Below are positions 1 to 5,346 of a DNA stretch of 5,346 nucleotides, one piece after another (positions within the stretch are counted from its first letter, which is position 1; every line of letters begins with the position of its first letter). The notes under the pieces were generated by a model, which saw nothing but the letters and a program-made list of their open reading frames with translations, ran no database searches and was not told the DNA's origin. The stretch is from assembly GCA_949531795.1 (NCBI GenBank), contig CATIQX010000097.1:1-5346 (forward strand). Reading direction: 5' to 3'. A program made the translations under genes and the position numbers. This DNA comes from Cryomorphaceae bacterium. GTDB taxonomy: Bacteria; Bacteroidota; Bacteroidia; Flavobacteriales; BACL11.

Positions 1-288
1 CAAGACCAGGGATTTTCCTCATGGTATGGGGCAAACGATTTATTAAGTGATGCGAATAATCACAATGTTGACGGCGCAAAATTTATGGATTGGCGTTTAC
101 CTACCAAAAGAGAATTAAATCTTGTATATAATCAGAAATTAAATATTGGCGGTTTTAGTCCTAGCTACTATTGGAGTTCTACGGAGTACAGTTATGGGAA
201 TGCGTGGAGACAGAATTTCAGCGGTGGTAACCAGGACTCCAACGGTAAGTACAACGGCAACTATGTTCGTTCGGTCAGGGCTTTTTAA
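1..288 (+). CDS. DUF1566 (Lcl C-terminal domain) protein, 3' end only; candidate DGR target protein
   Basis: The frame is open from base 1 to the TAA at 286-288, so this is the last 95 residues of a gene that starts left of the window; the ATG at 85 is an internal Met (M29), not the start. WRLPT at residues 31-35 followed by EL (38-39), YWSSTE at 57-62, AW (68-69), QNF (71-73) and the terminal YVRSVRAF (88-95) are the usual landmarks of the DUF1566/Lcl C-terminal domain, which adopts a C-type-lectin-like fold. Such domains sit at the C-terminus of many secreted or lipid-anchored proteins and are a well-known class of DGR variable protein. The last 35-40 residues are rich in N, G, S, Y and D and end exactly at the conserved RAF, as in DGR targets. 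The signal peptide and N-terminal domains cannot be seen. The ligand is unknown. The domain call is firm; the DGR role is inference from the 3' end and from the avd-like stub downstream. Confidence 0.88.
   Translation, partial: QDQGFSSWYGANDLLSDANNHNVDGAKFMDWRLPTKRELNLVYNQKLNIGGFSPSYYWSSTEYSYGNAWRQNFSGGNQDSNGKYNGNYVRSVRAF
172..288 (+). other. Candidate DGR variable repeat (VR) with invariant 3' tail
   Basis: From Trp58 (172-174) to the stop, the codons look like a template of AAC/AAT codons altered at A positions. Unchanged-looking blocks (TGG AGT TCT ACG GAG, GCG TGG, AAC CAG, GTT CGT, GTC AGG GCT TTT TAA) alternate with codons that keep a third-base C or T while their first two bases vary: TAC, AGT, TAT, AGC, GGT, GAC, TCC, GGT, TAC, GGC. 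These encode Y63, S64, Y65, S74, G75, D79, S80, G82, Y84 and G86, interspersed with intact Asn codons. By hand count this stretch is about 48% GC against about 36% in bases 1-171. In known DGRs the VR lies at the 3' end of the target gene, and the initiation of mutagenic homing (IMH) element occupies its end and the bases just after it; here that would be about 259-350. No template repeat exists in the window, so the A-specific pattern is inferred from codons only. Confidence 0.68.
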
Positions 289-318
289 CTATTTATCAAT
301 TTATCCATTTAACTATTT
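287..318. repeat. Four tandem degenerate 8-base units after the stop codon
   Basis: Starting in the last two bases of the stop codon, four adjacent 8-base units read AACTATTT, ATCAATTT, ATCCATTT and AACTATTT. All share A at position 1, C at position 3 and ATTT at positions 5-8; units 1 and 4 are identical. The block lies between the end of the candidate VR and the hairpin, where an IMH-type element would be expected. It may be part of a conserved DGR tail or simply AT-rich low-complexity sequence. Confidence 0.5.
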
Positions 319-356
319 TTTATAATGGGTGGTTTACTGCGTAGCGGTCAATTTTT

Positions 357-384
357 AAAAATGGAGGGCACGCCCTCCATTTTT
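357..384. terminator. Perfect 13-bp inverted repeat: bidirectional terminator and/or DGR-type cruciform
   Basis: AAAAATGGAGGGC (357-369) and GCCCTCCATTTTT (372-384) are exact reverse complements separated by AC; a relaxed form has an 8-bp GC-rich stem with tetraloop CACG (369-372). The stem ends in A and T runs on both sides, so a U-tract follows it in transcripts from either strand. It could therefore terminate both the DUF1566 gene and anything read through from the convergent efflux operon. In characterised DGRs a short stem with a small loop lies just downstream of the VR and stimulates target recognition as a DNA hairpin or cruciform; position and shape fit this too. The two roles are not exclusive. 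The inverted repeat is certain; its role is inferred. Confidence 0.8.
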
Positions 385-401
385 CATTTAAATTATAAAT
401 T

Positions 402-497
402 ATGGCACTGTATTATGATCTACCTGTATTCAAAGATGTGTACAAACTCACTTTATTAATTTTCCGACAGTGGATAATTGTTTTTATAGGTGAATAA
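402..497 (+). pseudogene. Truncated DGR accessory protein Avd (four-helix-bundle protein), N-terminal stub
   Basis: A 31-codon frame opens at ATG 402, 113 bases after the stop of the variable-type gene and 17 bases after the inverted repeat, and stops at TAA 495-497. Its start, MALYYDLPVFKDVYK followed by LTLLIF (residues 16-21), matches the N-terminus I know from the Bacteroidota four-helix-bundle family that includes Avd, the accessory protein that partners the DGR reverse transcriptase. These proteins usually run to about 110-130 residues and form a barrel-shaped pentamer in the characterised case. Here the family-like sequence ends after Phe21 (codon 462-464) and is replaced by RQWIIVFIGE and a stop, so helices 2-4 are missing and the product cannot be functional. 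I see no remainder of avd downstream. The order target gene, hairpin, avd is that of a DGR cassette. The family assignment is from memory of the N-terminal motif and rests on only about 21 residues. Confidence 0.68.
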
Positions 498-672
498 ATG
501 AAATTAGTTTATTTCTGTTATATGATTAACAAAACAGCTTCAAAAAAGGATAAAATAAAACGCTTTTTTAAAAAATTATTTCTTAAGTAAAATACTGATT
601 AAGTAATTTAACAAGAAGCTTCAGAACCATTTAGCTTGCTAAGTTTGGTAATTTTTTTAAAGATTGTAGATA
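498..672. other. AT-rich stretch without a supported gene
   Basis: This follows the avd-like stub and ends at the stop codon of the T9SS remnant on the other strand. It holds homopolymeric A and T runs, short palindromes (GAAGCTTC near 615-622; TTAGC-TT-GCTAA near 631-642) and a 30-codon Lys-rich frame at 498-590 that I do not regard as a gene. No template repeat, reverse transcriptase fragment, tRNA or convincing terminator with a U-tract is visible. It may be eroded DNA from the lost part of the DGR cassette or of the T9SS cargo gene, but nothing in it can be assigned. Confidence 0.5.
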
Positions 673-981
673 CTAATTTCTAACTATTTTTTTGAAAAAA
701 GTTTGAGAGCCGTCATTAATCTCTAATATGTATATTCCAGATGCATGAGGTAAATTAATTTGACTAGTGTTACTTTTGATGTTAAAATTAGATAATATTT
801 CTCCTCCAATATTTTTAATAGATAAATTATATCCTGATTTTGTAGAATTTTTAATCATAAATGTTCCATTAGAAGGATTTGGGTAAATAGTTATATTATC
901 ATCTTCAAGCTTATTTAAGTTAGCTGGAACATTTGTAATTTTTGAAATTCCACTGCTAGTAGTAACCAGTTTTATTATAGA
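673..981 (-). pseudogene. Remnant of a type IX secretion cargo gene: C-terminal sorting domain only
   Basis: On the minus strand the frame is open from just after an in-frame TAA at 982-984 to the TAG at 673-675, about 102 codons. Around 900-870 it reads DDNITIYPNPSNGTF, the classic opening of the T9SS type A sorting domain. The usual pattern follows: a strand containing LSIKNIGGEIL, then INLPHASGIYILEI and the basic end FFKKIVRN. In intact cargo this domain is the last 70-90 residues of a large secreted protein and directs it across the outer membrane. Here nothing upstream remains: the frame runs into the last codons of the efflux channel gene (overlap 975-981) and contains no ATG, GTG or TTG start before the PNP motif. 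The only Met (856-858) lies inside the domain, so starting there would remove the motif. It is best read as a 3' fragment left by deletion or by arrival of the efflux operon, possibly still co-transcribed with it. Confidence 0.8.
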
Positions 982-2324
982 TTAATTCCTGTAGCTACTT
1001 GAAAAGCATATTGCGCAGTGTTGTAATTGGCAATTGCCTCAATATAATCAAGTTTGGACTGAATAAATATTTCCTGTGCTTGTAATAGCTCAAAAGGCCG
1101 TATAGTACCTAATTCTTGTCTTTTGGCACATTGATTAAATGCTTTTTTGCTTTGTAAGTAAGCCTTGTTGGCCAATTCTGTTTGCTTATTTCCTATAAGT
1201 AAGTTTTGTTTAGCTGAAGCTATGTCTTGGTTAATAGCTGCTTTAATTTCTTTAATTTCTAATTCTTGAATTTTTTCACTAGCCTCTATTTTTTTTGTTG
1301 GACCATTGTAAATAAGTTTTTCAATTGGAATTTTCCACTGCAAAGAGAAATTCATGGAAGTAGTAGGGTAGAGCTGCTTAATTTCCGATCCTGGTGAGCT
1401 AGGCATTAATGAAACAGGCCCCAACAGTCCTCCGTAAAGAGAACCAAAACTATTGAATCTTACGTTGGGAATAAAAAAAGCTTTGGTTGTAGTTAGTTTC
1501 TCTGTACTAACTGCTTTGAGTAAAAGCTCTGCATATTGAATTTCAGCTCTTTTATTACTCAGAGAGTCTAAGTTTTCCAAAGAATCTATATTCACCAATT
1601 CTATAGGTTTTAAAATGGTATCAATGGGAATTAAACTGTTAAAAGGGTTTAAATTCAATAAACGCGATAGTTGAGCACTTTTTTTATAATAATATTTTTG
1701 CTGGTTTAATTCTTGAATCTTTAAATGGTGAACATTGCTTTGGGCCAATAAAAGCTCCGACTCATAAGCCAAACCTACCCCTACTTGCAGTGCCAATTGC
1801 TGAGAGATATTATCTGCAACAGTATGCAGCTGATGATATGCATTTGTTTTTAAAAACCCAATAAGTAACTGGTAGTAGGTGTCTGCAACTTCTAGAAGTA
1901 CTATGTTTTTTTCTGCTTTGGTTTTGTAAGTATTTGCTTCTAGTTTTAACTCGGATGCCTTGGTTTTATAAATTCCTTCTCCAATATTCCATAGCGCATC
2001 AATACCAACACCATTCCATAAGTTTTGCTGGTTTACTTCAGTAAAGAAACTGCCGTTGCCGTTCATTGCAGCCCCTTGCAATTGTCTAGTTTGAATGCCT
2101 GCAAATAGCTCCGGTATCCACCATCCTTTGCTTATTAGAAGATCGGCTTCTAATACTGTTTTATTTAAATTTAATTTACTTATAGTCAGATTATTAGCTC
2201 CTGCTATTTTAAGTGAAGATTCTATGCTTATAGTCGATGTTTCCTGACCATAAATATTGCTTAATAGCAGTCCAAAAGCTATAGATAGCTTTAATTTTAA
2301 TAAATACTTCAAATGCCTATTCAT
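975..2324 (-). CDS. TolC-family outer-membrane efflux channel (OEP family)
   Basis: This encodes a 449-residue protein, the normal length for a TolC/OprM-type channel, which forms a trimeric outer-membrane barrel with a long periplasmic helical tunnel that receives substrate from an RND pump. Residues 1-26 form a Sec signal (basic MNRHLKYLLKLK, hydrophobic SIAFGLLLS, probable cleavage after G26). No Cys follows, so it is not a lipoprotein. Two structural repeats are visible. The first spans about 35-235, with the coiled helix near 120-225. The second starts with the NKRAEIQYAELLLK helix (257-270), passes through the strand region NVRFNSFGSLYG (287-298) and ends with the long helix QELGTIRPFELLQAQEIF (403-420) to YNTAQYAFQVATG (434-446). 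The GTIRPFELLQAQ segment is typical of the family. The ATG overlaps the TGA of the adaptor gene (ATGA, 2321-2324) and no strong Shine-Dalgarno precedes it, which suggests translational coupling. It is the last intact gene of the operon; substrate is not deducible. Confidence 0.93.
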   Translation of the reverse strand: MNRHLKYLLKLKLSIAFGLLLSNIYGQETSTISIESSLKIAGANNLTISKLNLNKTVLEADLLISKGWWIPELFAGIQTRQLQGAAMNGNGSFFTEVNQQNLWNGVGIDALWNIGEGIYKTKASELKLEANTYKTKAEKNIVLLEVADTYYQLLIGFLKTNAYHQLHTVADNISQQLALQVGVGLAYESELLLAQSNVHHLKIQELNQQKYYYKKSAQLSRLLNLNPFNSLIPIDTILKPIELVNIDSLENLDSLSNKRAEIQYAELLLKAVSTEKLTTTKAFFIPNVRFNSFGSLYGGLLGPVSLMPSSPGSEIKQLYPTTSMNFSLQWKIPIEKLIYNGPTKKIEASEKIQELEIKEIKAAINQDIASAKQNLLIGNKQTELANKAYLQSKKAFNQCAKRQELGTIRPFELLQAQEIFIQSKLDYIEAIANYNTAQYAFQVATGINL

Positions 2325-3430
2325 TCTTCAGATTTTTTTAAAACTGGATAAACTTTATTTCCTGTTTTCACAAGACTTTTCCCCCTTGTAATTACCAGTG
2401 TAGAGTCGTTAATATTGCTGTTTAGTACCTCGTAATAGTTGGCATTTTCTAATCCTATTTCCAAAGCTATTTTTTCTACTACACCATCTCTTACCACTAG
2501 TATATGAGGAGCATCGTCTATCATTGTTTTAGTTTTACTAGGAAGAGAAAGTACGTTGTCTCTACTAGACAATTCCATAGTTACCTTGGCATACATCCCA
2601 GGAAGGATTGCTTCGCTTTTGTTGGGTATGTCAATCTCTACCAGCATTGTTTTAGAACTAGCCTCCAAGGCTTTGGCGGTTCTAGTTACCTTTTCTGAGT
2701 AATTTCCATTAGGTAACTCAGGGAAATTTATTTGAGACAATAATCCTACTTTTATAAAAGAAGCATCGCTCTCAGGAACTGTAACCGTTAACCTAATAGG
2801 GTGGGTTTGTTGTAATTCTACCAGTGGTTTGGTTCCGCTATTGTTAATTCCACTTTGTACTAAATCTCCCACGTTTACCATTTTCTTAGTAATTCGACCG
2901 GTAAATGGTGCTTTTACTGTAAGCAGGCTAATTCTATCGTTAATGGCGCTCAAATCTGCTTGAGTTGACAAATAAGCGGCTTCTGCGGCTTCTAATTGCT
3001 GAATGGGTGATAGTGAGGGAGTATTTTCCTGAATTGATTTTAAACGTTCGTAAATAGCTTTTTTGGCAATTAGTTCTGCTTTTAGCTTTTCCGCTTCTCT
3101 CAATAGCTCTGGATTATAAAGTACAGCTATTGCATCGTTGGTATAAACCAAATCTCCTATATCTTTTCCTATACTTTGGACATATCCACTTTCCATAGGG
3201 TGAACCATTACCTTTCTATAAGCTTTGGCAACTCCGGTAATCATAGTTCTGGAAATAAAAGAGTGGTAGGACGGTTGTACAACTTCTACACTAGAAGTAT
3301 TGATTTCTTGTTGTACAACAGATTCATCGCCTTCACTACTTCCTTCTTTTTCTGTAGATGAGTTACACCCAACAGCAATAAATACTAAGTATAGAAGAGA
3401 AAGAATATAATAGGGTTGTTTTAAGCTCAT
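2321..3430 (-). CDS. RND efflux periplasmic adaptor subunit (HlyD/AcrA-type membrane fusion lipoprotein)
   Basis: This encodes a 369-residue adaptor that links the RND pump to the outer-membrane channel. Residues 1-22 are a lipoprotein signal (LLYLVFIAVGC, lipid-modified Cys22, with Ala rather than Leu at -3), followed by a Ser/Glu-rich linker (about 23-45). The first half of the lipoyl-type barrel-sandwich domain is near 72-106 (VHPMESGYVQSI, GDLVYTNDAIAVL). A helical hairpin of about 107-168 (REAEKLKAELIAKKAIYERL and LEAAEAAYLSTQADL) contacts the channel. The second lipoyl half has the family motif VKAPFTGRI (172-180) and VNVGDLVQSG (185-194). A beta-barrel domain follows (about 210-285, ending in LPGMYAKVTM), then a membrane-proximal domain to the C-terminus. 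Size and domain order are normal for the family. The start ATG overlaps the pump gene's TGA (ATGA, 3427-3430) and the stop overlaps the channel gene's ATG, so all three are probably translated in series. Multidrug, detergent or metal substrates are all possible. Confidence 0.94.
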   Translation of the reverse strand: MSLKQPYYILSLLYLVFIAVGCNSSTEKEGSSEGDESVVQQEINTSSVEVVQPSYHSFISRTMITGVAKAYRKVMVHPMESGYVQSIGKDIGDLVYTNDAIAVLYNPELLREAEKLKAELIAKKAIYERLKSIQENTPSLSPIQQLEAAEAAYLSTQADLSAINDRISLLTVKAPFTGRITKKMVNVGDLVQSGINNSGTKPLVELQQTHPIRLTVTVPESDASFIKVGLLSQINFPELPNGNYSEKVTRTAKALEASSKTMLVEIDIPNKSEAILPGMYAKVTMELSSRDNVLSLPSKTKTMIDDAPHILVVRDGVVEKIALEIGLENANYYEVLNSNINDSTLVITRGKSLVKTGNKVYPVLKKSEE

Positions 3431-5346
3431 GATTGAGATTTTTTGGCAATGAATGAATAAAGTATCGGAATAACATAGTAAGTAAGTAGGGTAGTCATAA
3501 AAGTTCCTCCAATTACAGCAATTGCCAATGGTACGTTTGCCTCGGTACCTGCCTGGGTAGATAGCGCGGTAGGAAGTAATCCAAAAATAGTAGTTGCGGC
3601 AGTCATAAGTATGGGTCTAAACCTTTCGCTAGAGCCGTTGATAATGGCATCTGTTTTGCTTTGTCCATCGATAATTAAATTGTTAATTCTATCTATTAAA
3701 ATATTTCCATAAGAAACAGAAATTCCTACCATCATAATAATTCCCATAATAGATTGAATACTTAGGTAAGTATCGGTGATTTTCATCAAGAAAATAACGC
3801 CCATTAACCCAAGAGGAAAAGCCAAAATAATAATAAATGGCTGTCTAAAAGACTTAAATAATGGGGTGATAATTAAAAATGCAAATGCAATAGCCAATAA
3901 AAGACCTAAGCTCAATCCGCTAAAAGATTGCTGTATCATTACCACCTCTCCATCAAAATTAACTTCGTAACCTTTTGGCAATTCTATTCCCGAAATTAAG
4001 TCTTTAACCTCGTCCGAAACATGGCCAATATCTGCACCATATACATTGGCGTAAACATTAAAAGTTCTCATTAAATTGTGGTGGTTGATTTCTACAGGAT
4101 TGGTTCCTTCAGTAATTTTAGAAAAATTTCTAAATGGTATGGTTTTATCACTTGTTTTGCTTCCAACTGCAACATTTTCAATAGTAAATTCTGTATTTAT
4201 CTCATTTTCTGGATAGGTAATCCCCACGTAATAATGATTCCCATTTTTTTCATCAATCCAAAAAGATTTGTTAAAAGTAGTAGAGGAATTTAATGCAGAA
4301 ACCATGTTTTTAATAGCATCTACCGGTTCTACACCTAATTCAGCAGCTTTTATTCTGTCTATGTCAATATTTTTTGATGGCTGATCAATTCTTTGAAGTA
4401 CTCTTACATCTCTCAAATTAGAAAGGGTATTCATCGTATCTCTAATTTGTTCGGCTATCGACCTTAGTTTTTCTAAATTATTTCCCTTTATTTGAACATC
4501 AATAGGAGATGGTTTTCCCTCGTTAAGCGCTGCGGTAATTAAACCTCCTGTATTAAAACTAATTTCAACTCCAGGAAACTTGTTTTTGAATTGTTTTCTT
4601 AAACTATTTGCATATTCAAAGGTGCTTTTTTTATGATCTTTCTTTAGCTGAACCCCAATAAATGCATCCTGTGTACCAGAATTAGGGGTATAGGCTGCAG
4701 GCAAATCGTAAAAAACACCAATATTAGAAATAAGTTGCTCCAAATCATCCCCAGCTTCTGCTCTTATCTCTTGCTCCATGAGTACAATGGTTTCTTGAGT
4801 AGTTTCTAAAGTGGTTCCAGACTCCATACGTACTTGAATTTCCATTTGCCCCACGTCTGACTGTGGAAATAGTTCATAACCTAGCTCCGTTATTTGGCTT
4901 AATGAGAAAATAAATAATGCAATGGTGGTTATTAAAGTAATGGCTCTGAATCGTAAAATAAATGCCAAACTCTTTTTGTACTGGGTATTTAAAAATTGAA
5001 TAAACCCTTGGAAAAAGTTTCTTTTTTTATTTTCTGATTTTGCCAATTTATTCTTGAAAAGAAATGCTGCCAATATAGGAGTTAAGGTCAGTGAAAAAAG
5101 GTAAGAACCTATCATTGCTCCTGTAACTGTAATTGCTAAAGGTGAAAAAAGAAACTTGGTTATTCCAGTAAGAAAAAATACTGGGAAAAACACGACAATT
5201 ATTACTAAAGTAGACGCCAAAACAGGGTTAGAAACTTCAATTGCAGCATCCATCGCCGCTTGAAAGGAGTTTTTGCCCATTTTTAAGTGTCTGTCAAAGT
5301 TTTCAATTACTACAATAGAATTGTCCACCAGTAATCCAAGTACTAA
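3427..5346 (-). CDS. RND-family efflux pump permease (AcrB-like), N-terminal part outside the window
   Basis: The frame is open to the window edge, so 639 C-terminal residues are visible; by comparison with AcrB (about 1,050) roughly 400 residues are missing. GTG at 5326-5328 is an internal Val, not a start. The pump is a proton-driven inner-membrane antiporter that feeds substrates to the adaptor and channel encoded next. Numbering from the edge: TM4 with GLLVDNSIVVIEN (4-16); TM5 and TM6 at about 40-98; TM7 at about 130-150, then FPQSDVGQMEIQV (160-172) opening the second periplasmic loop; porter and docking domains to about 470; TM8-TM12 at about 475-635. TM11 carries RFRPILMT (575-582), where Arg and Thr of the proton relay are kept. 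At two relay positions it differs from AcrB: Asn9 aligns with Asp408, and Ser545 in GISVSYGN aligns with Lys940. The pump resembles the broad HAE-1/AcrB-like group; substrate and subfamily cannot be fixed. The promoter is off-window. Confidence 0.94.
   Translation of the reverse strand, partial: LVLGLLVDNSIVVIENFDRHLKMGKNSFQAAMDAAIEVSNPVLASTLVIIVVFFPVFFLTGITKFLFSPLAITVTGAMIGSYLFSLTLTPILAAFLFKNKLAKSENKKRNFFQGFIQFLNTQYKKSLAFILRFRAITLITTIALFIFSLSQITELGYELFPQSDVGQMEIQVRMESGTTLETTQETIVLMEQEIRAEAGDDLEQLISNIGVFYDLPAAYTPNSGTQDAFIGVQLKKDHKKSTFEYANSLRKQFKNKFPGVEISFNTGGLITAALNEGKPSPIDVQIKGNNLEKLRSIAEQIRDTMNTLSNLRDVRVLQRIDQPSKNIDIDRIKAAELGVEPVDAIKNMVSALNSSTTFNKSFWIDEKNGNHYYVGITYPENEINTEFTIENVAVGSKTSDKTIPFRNFSKITEGTNPVEINHHNLMRTFNVYANVYGADIGHVSDEVKDLISGIELPKGYEVNFDGEVVMIQQSFSGLSLGLLLAIAFAFLIITPLFKSFRQPFIIILAFPLGLMGVIFLMKITDTYLSIQSIMGIIMMVGISVSYGNILIDRINNLIIDGQSKTDAIINGSSERFRPILMTAATTIFGLLPTALSTQAGTEANVPLAIAVIGGTFMTTLLTYYVIPILYSFIAKKSQS

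Noticed and set aside
85..288. ATG at 85 as the start of a complete 67-residue protein
   Set aside because: The same frame is open to base 1 with good DUF1566-type sequence before it, so this Met is internal to a longer gene.
498..590. A 30-codon plus-strand frame starting MKLVYFCYM and ending in a Lys/Phe-rich tail
   Set aside because: It is short, reflects AT-rich composition, has no recognisable motif and no convincing ribosome binding site, and lies in apparently eroded DNA.
601..660. Hairpins around GAAGCTTC and TTAGC-TT-GCTAA as the terminator of the efflux operon
   Set aside because: The stems are short and no U-tract follows them on the minus strand; the inverted repeat at 357-384 is a better candidate.
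289..672. Template repeat or reverse transcriptase remnant of a DGR inside the window
   Set aside because: I looked for a second copy of the TGG AGT TCT ACG GAG block or of the VR tail and for reverse-transcriptase motifs and found none; the template and enzyme must be elsewhere or lost.
673..858. A 61-residue protein starting at the Met encoded at 856-858
   Set aside because: The sorting-domain frame, including its YPNPSNG motif, continues well upstream of that Met, so it is an internal residue of a truncated gene.
2504..4293. Plus-strand open frames within the efflux operon (about 2504-2698, 3176-3361, 3776-3970, 4078-4293)
   Set aside because: They are antisense shadows of well-supported minus-strand genes and have no recognisable domains.
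5326..5328. GTG as the start codon of the RND permease
   Set aside because: It is the Val of the TM4 motif GLLVDN; the frame continues upstream with TM4 sequence to the window edge.

Overview
The window looks like chromosomal DNA of an AT-rich member of the Bacteroidota, probably a Flavobacteriia- or Cytophagia-like lineage. The evidence is the low GC content, the lack of strong Shine-Dalgarno sequences, a C-terminal sorting domain of the type IX secretion system (T9SS, a Bacteroidota system), and the style of the efflux proteins.

Right three quarters (975-5346, minus strand): a compact tripartite RND efflux operon transcribed from right to left. The order is inner-membrane RND pump (5' end outside the window), periplasmic adaptor lipoprotein, then TolC-like outer-membrane channel. 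Both internal junctions are 4-base ATGA overlaps, so the three products are probably made by coupled translation and assemble into one envelope-spanning exporter. The operon promoter and any regulator lie beyond base 5346. Directly after the channel gene is a start-less remnant of a T9SS cargo gene (673-981).

Left quarter (1-about 500, plus strand): the part most worth attention. Bases 1-288 encode the C-terminus of a DUF1566 (Lcl C-terminal, C-type-lectin-like) protein. Its last 35-40 codons look like the variable repeat of a diversity-generating retroelement (DGR). The stop codon is followed by a run of degenerate 8-base repeats, a small imperfect hairpin and a perfect 13-bp inverted repeat. 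Then comes a 31-codon reading frame whose first 21 residues resemble the start of the DGR accessory protein Avd (four-helix-bundle protein) before the similarity stops. The order variable gene, hairpin, avd is that of a DGR cassette, but the rest of avd, the template repeat and the reverse transcriptase are not in this window. I read this as a truncated DGR cassette, or as a remote target copied together with the start of avd and possibly served in trans by a DGR elsewhere in the genome.

Between the two halves (about 498-672) is AT-rich sequence with no gene I can support. The avd stub is cut on its right side and the T9SS remnant is cut on its own 5' side, so about 465-980 looks like a zone of past rearrangement.
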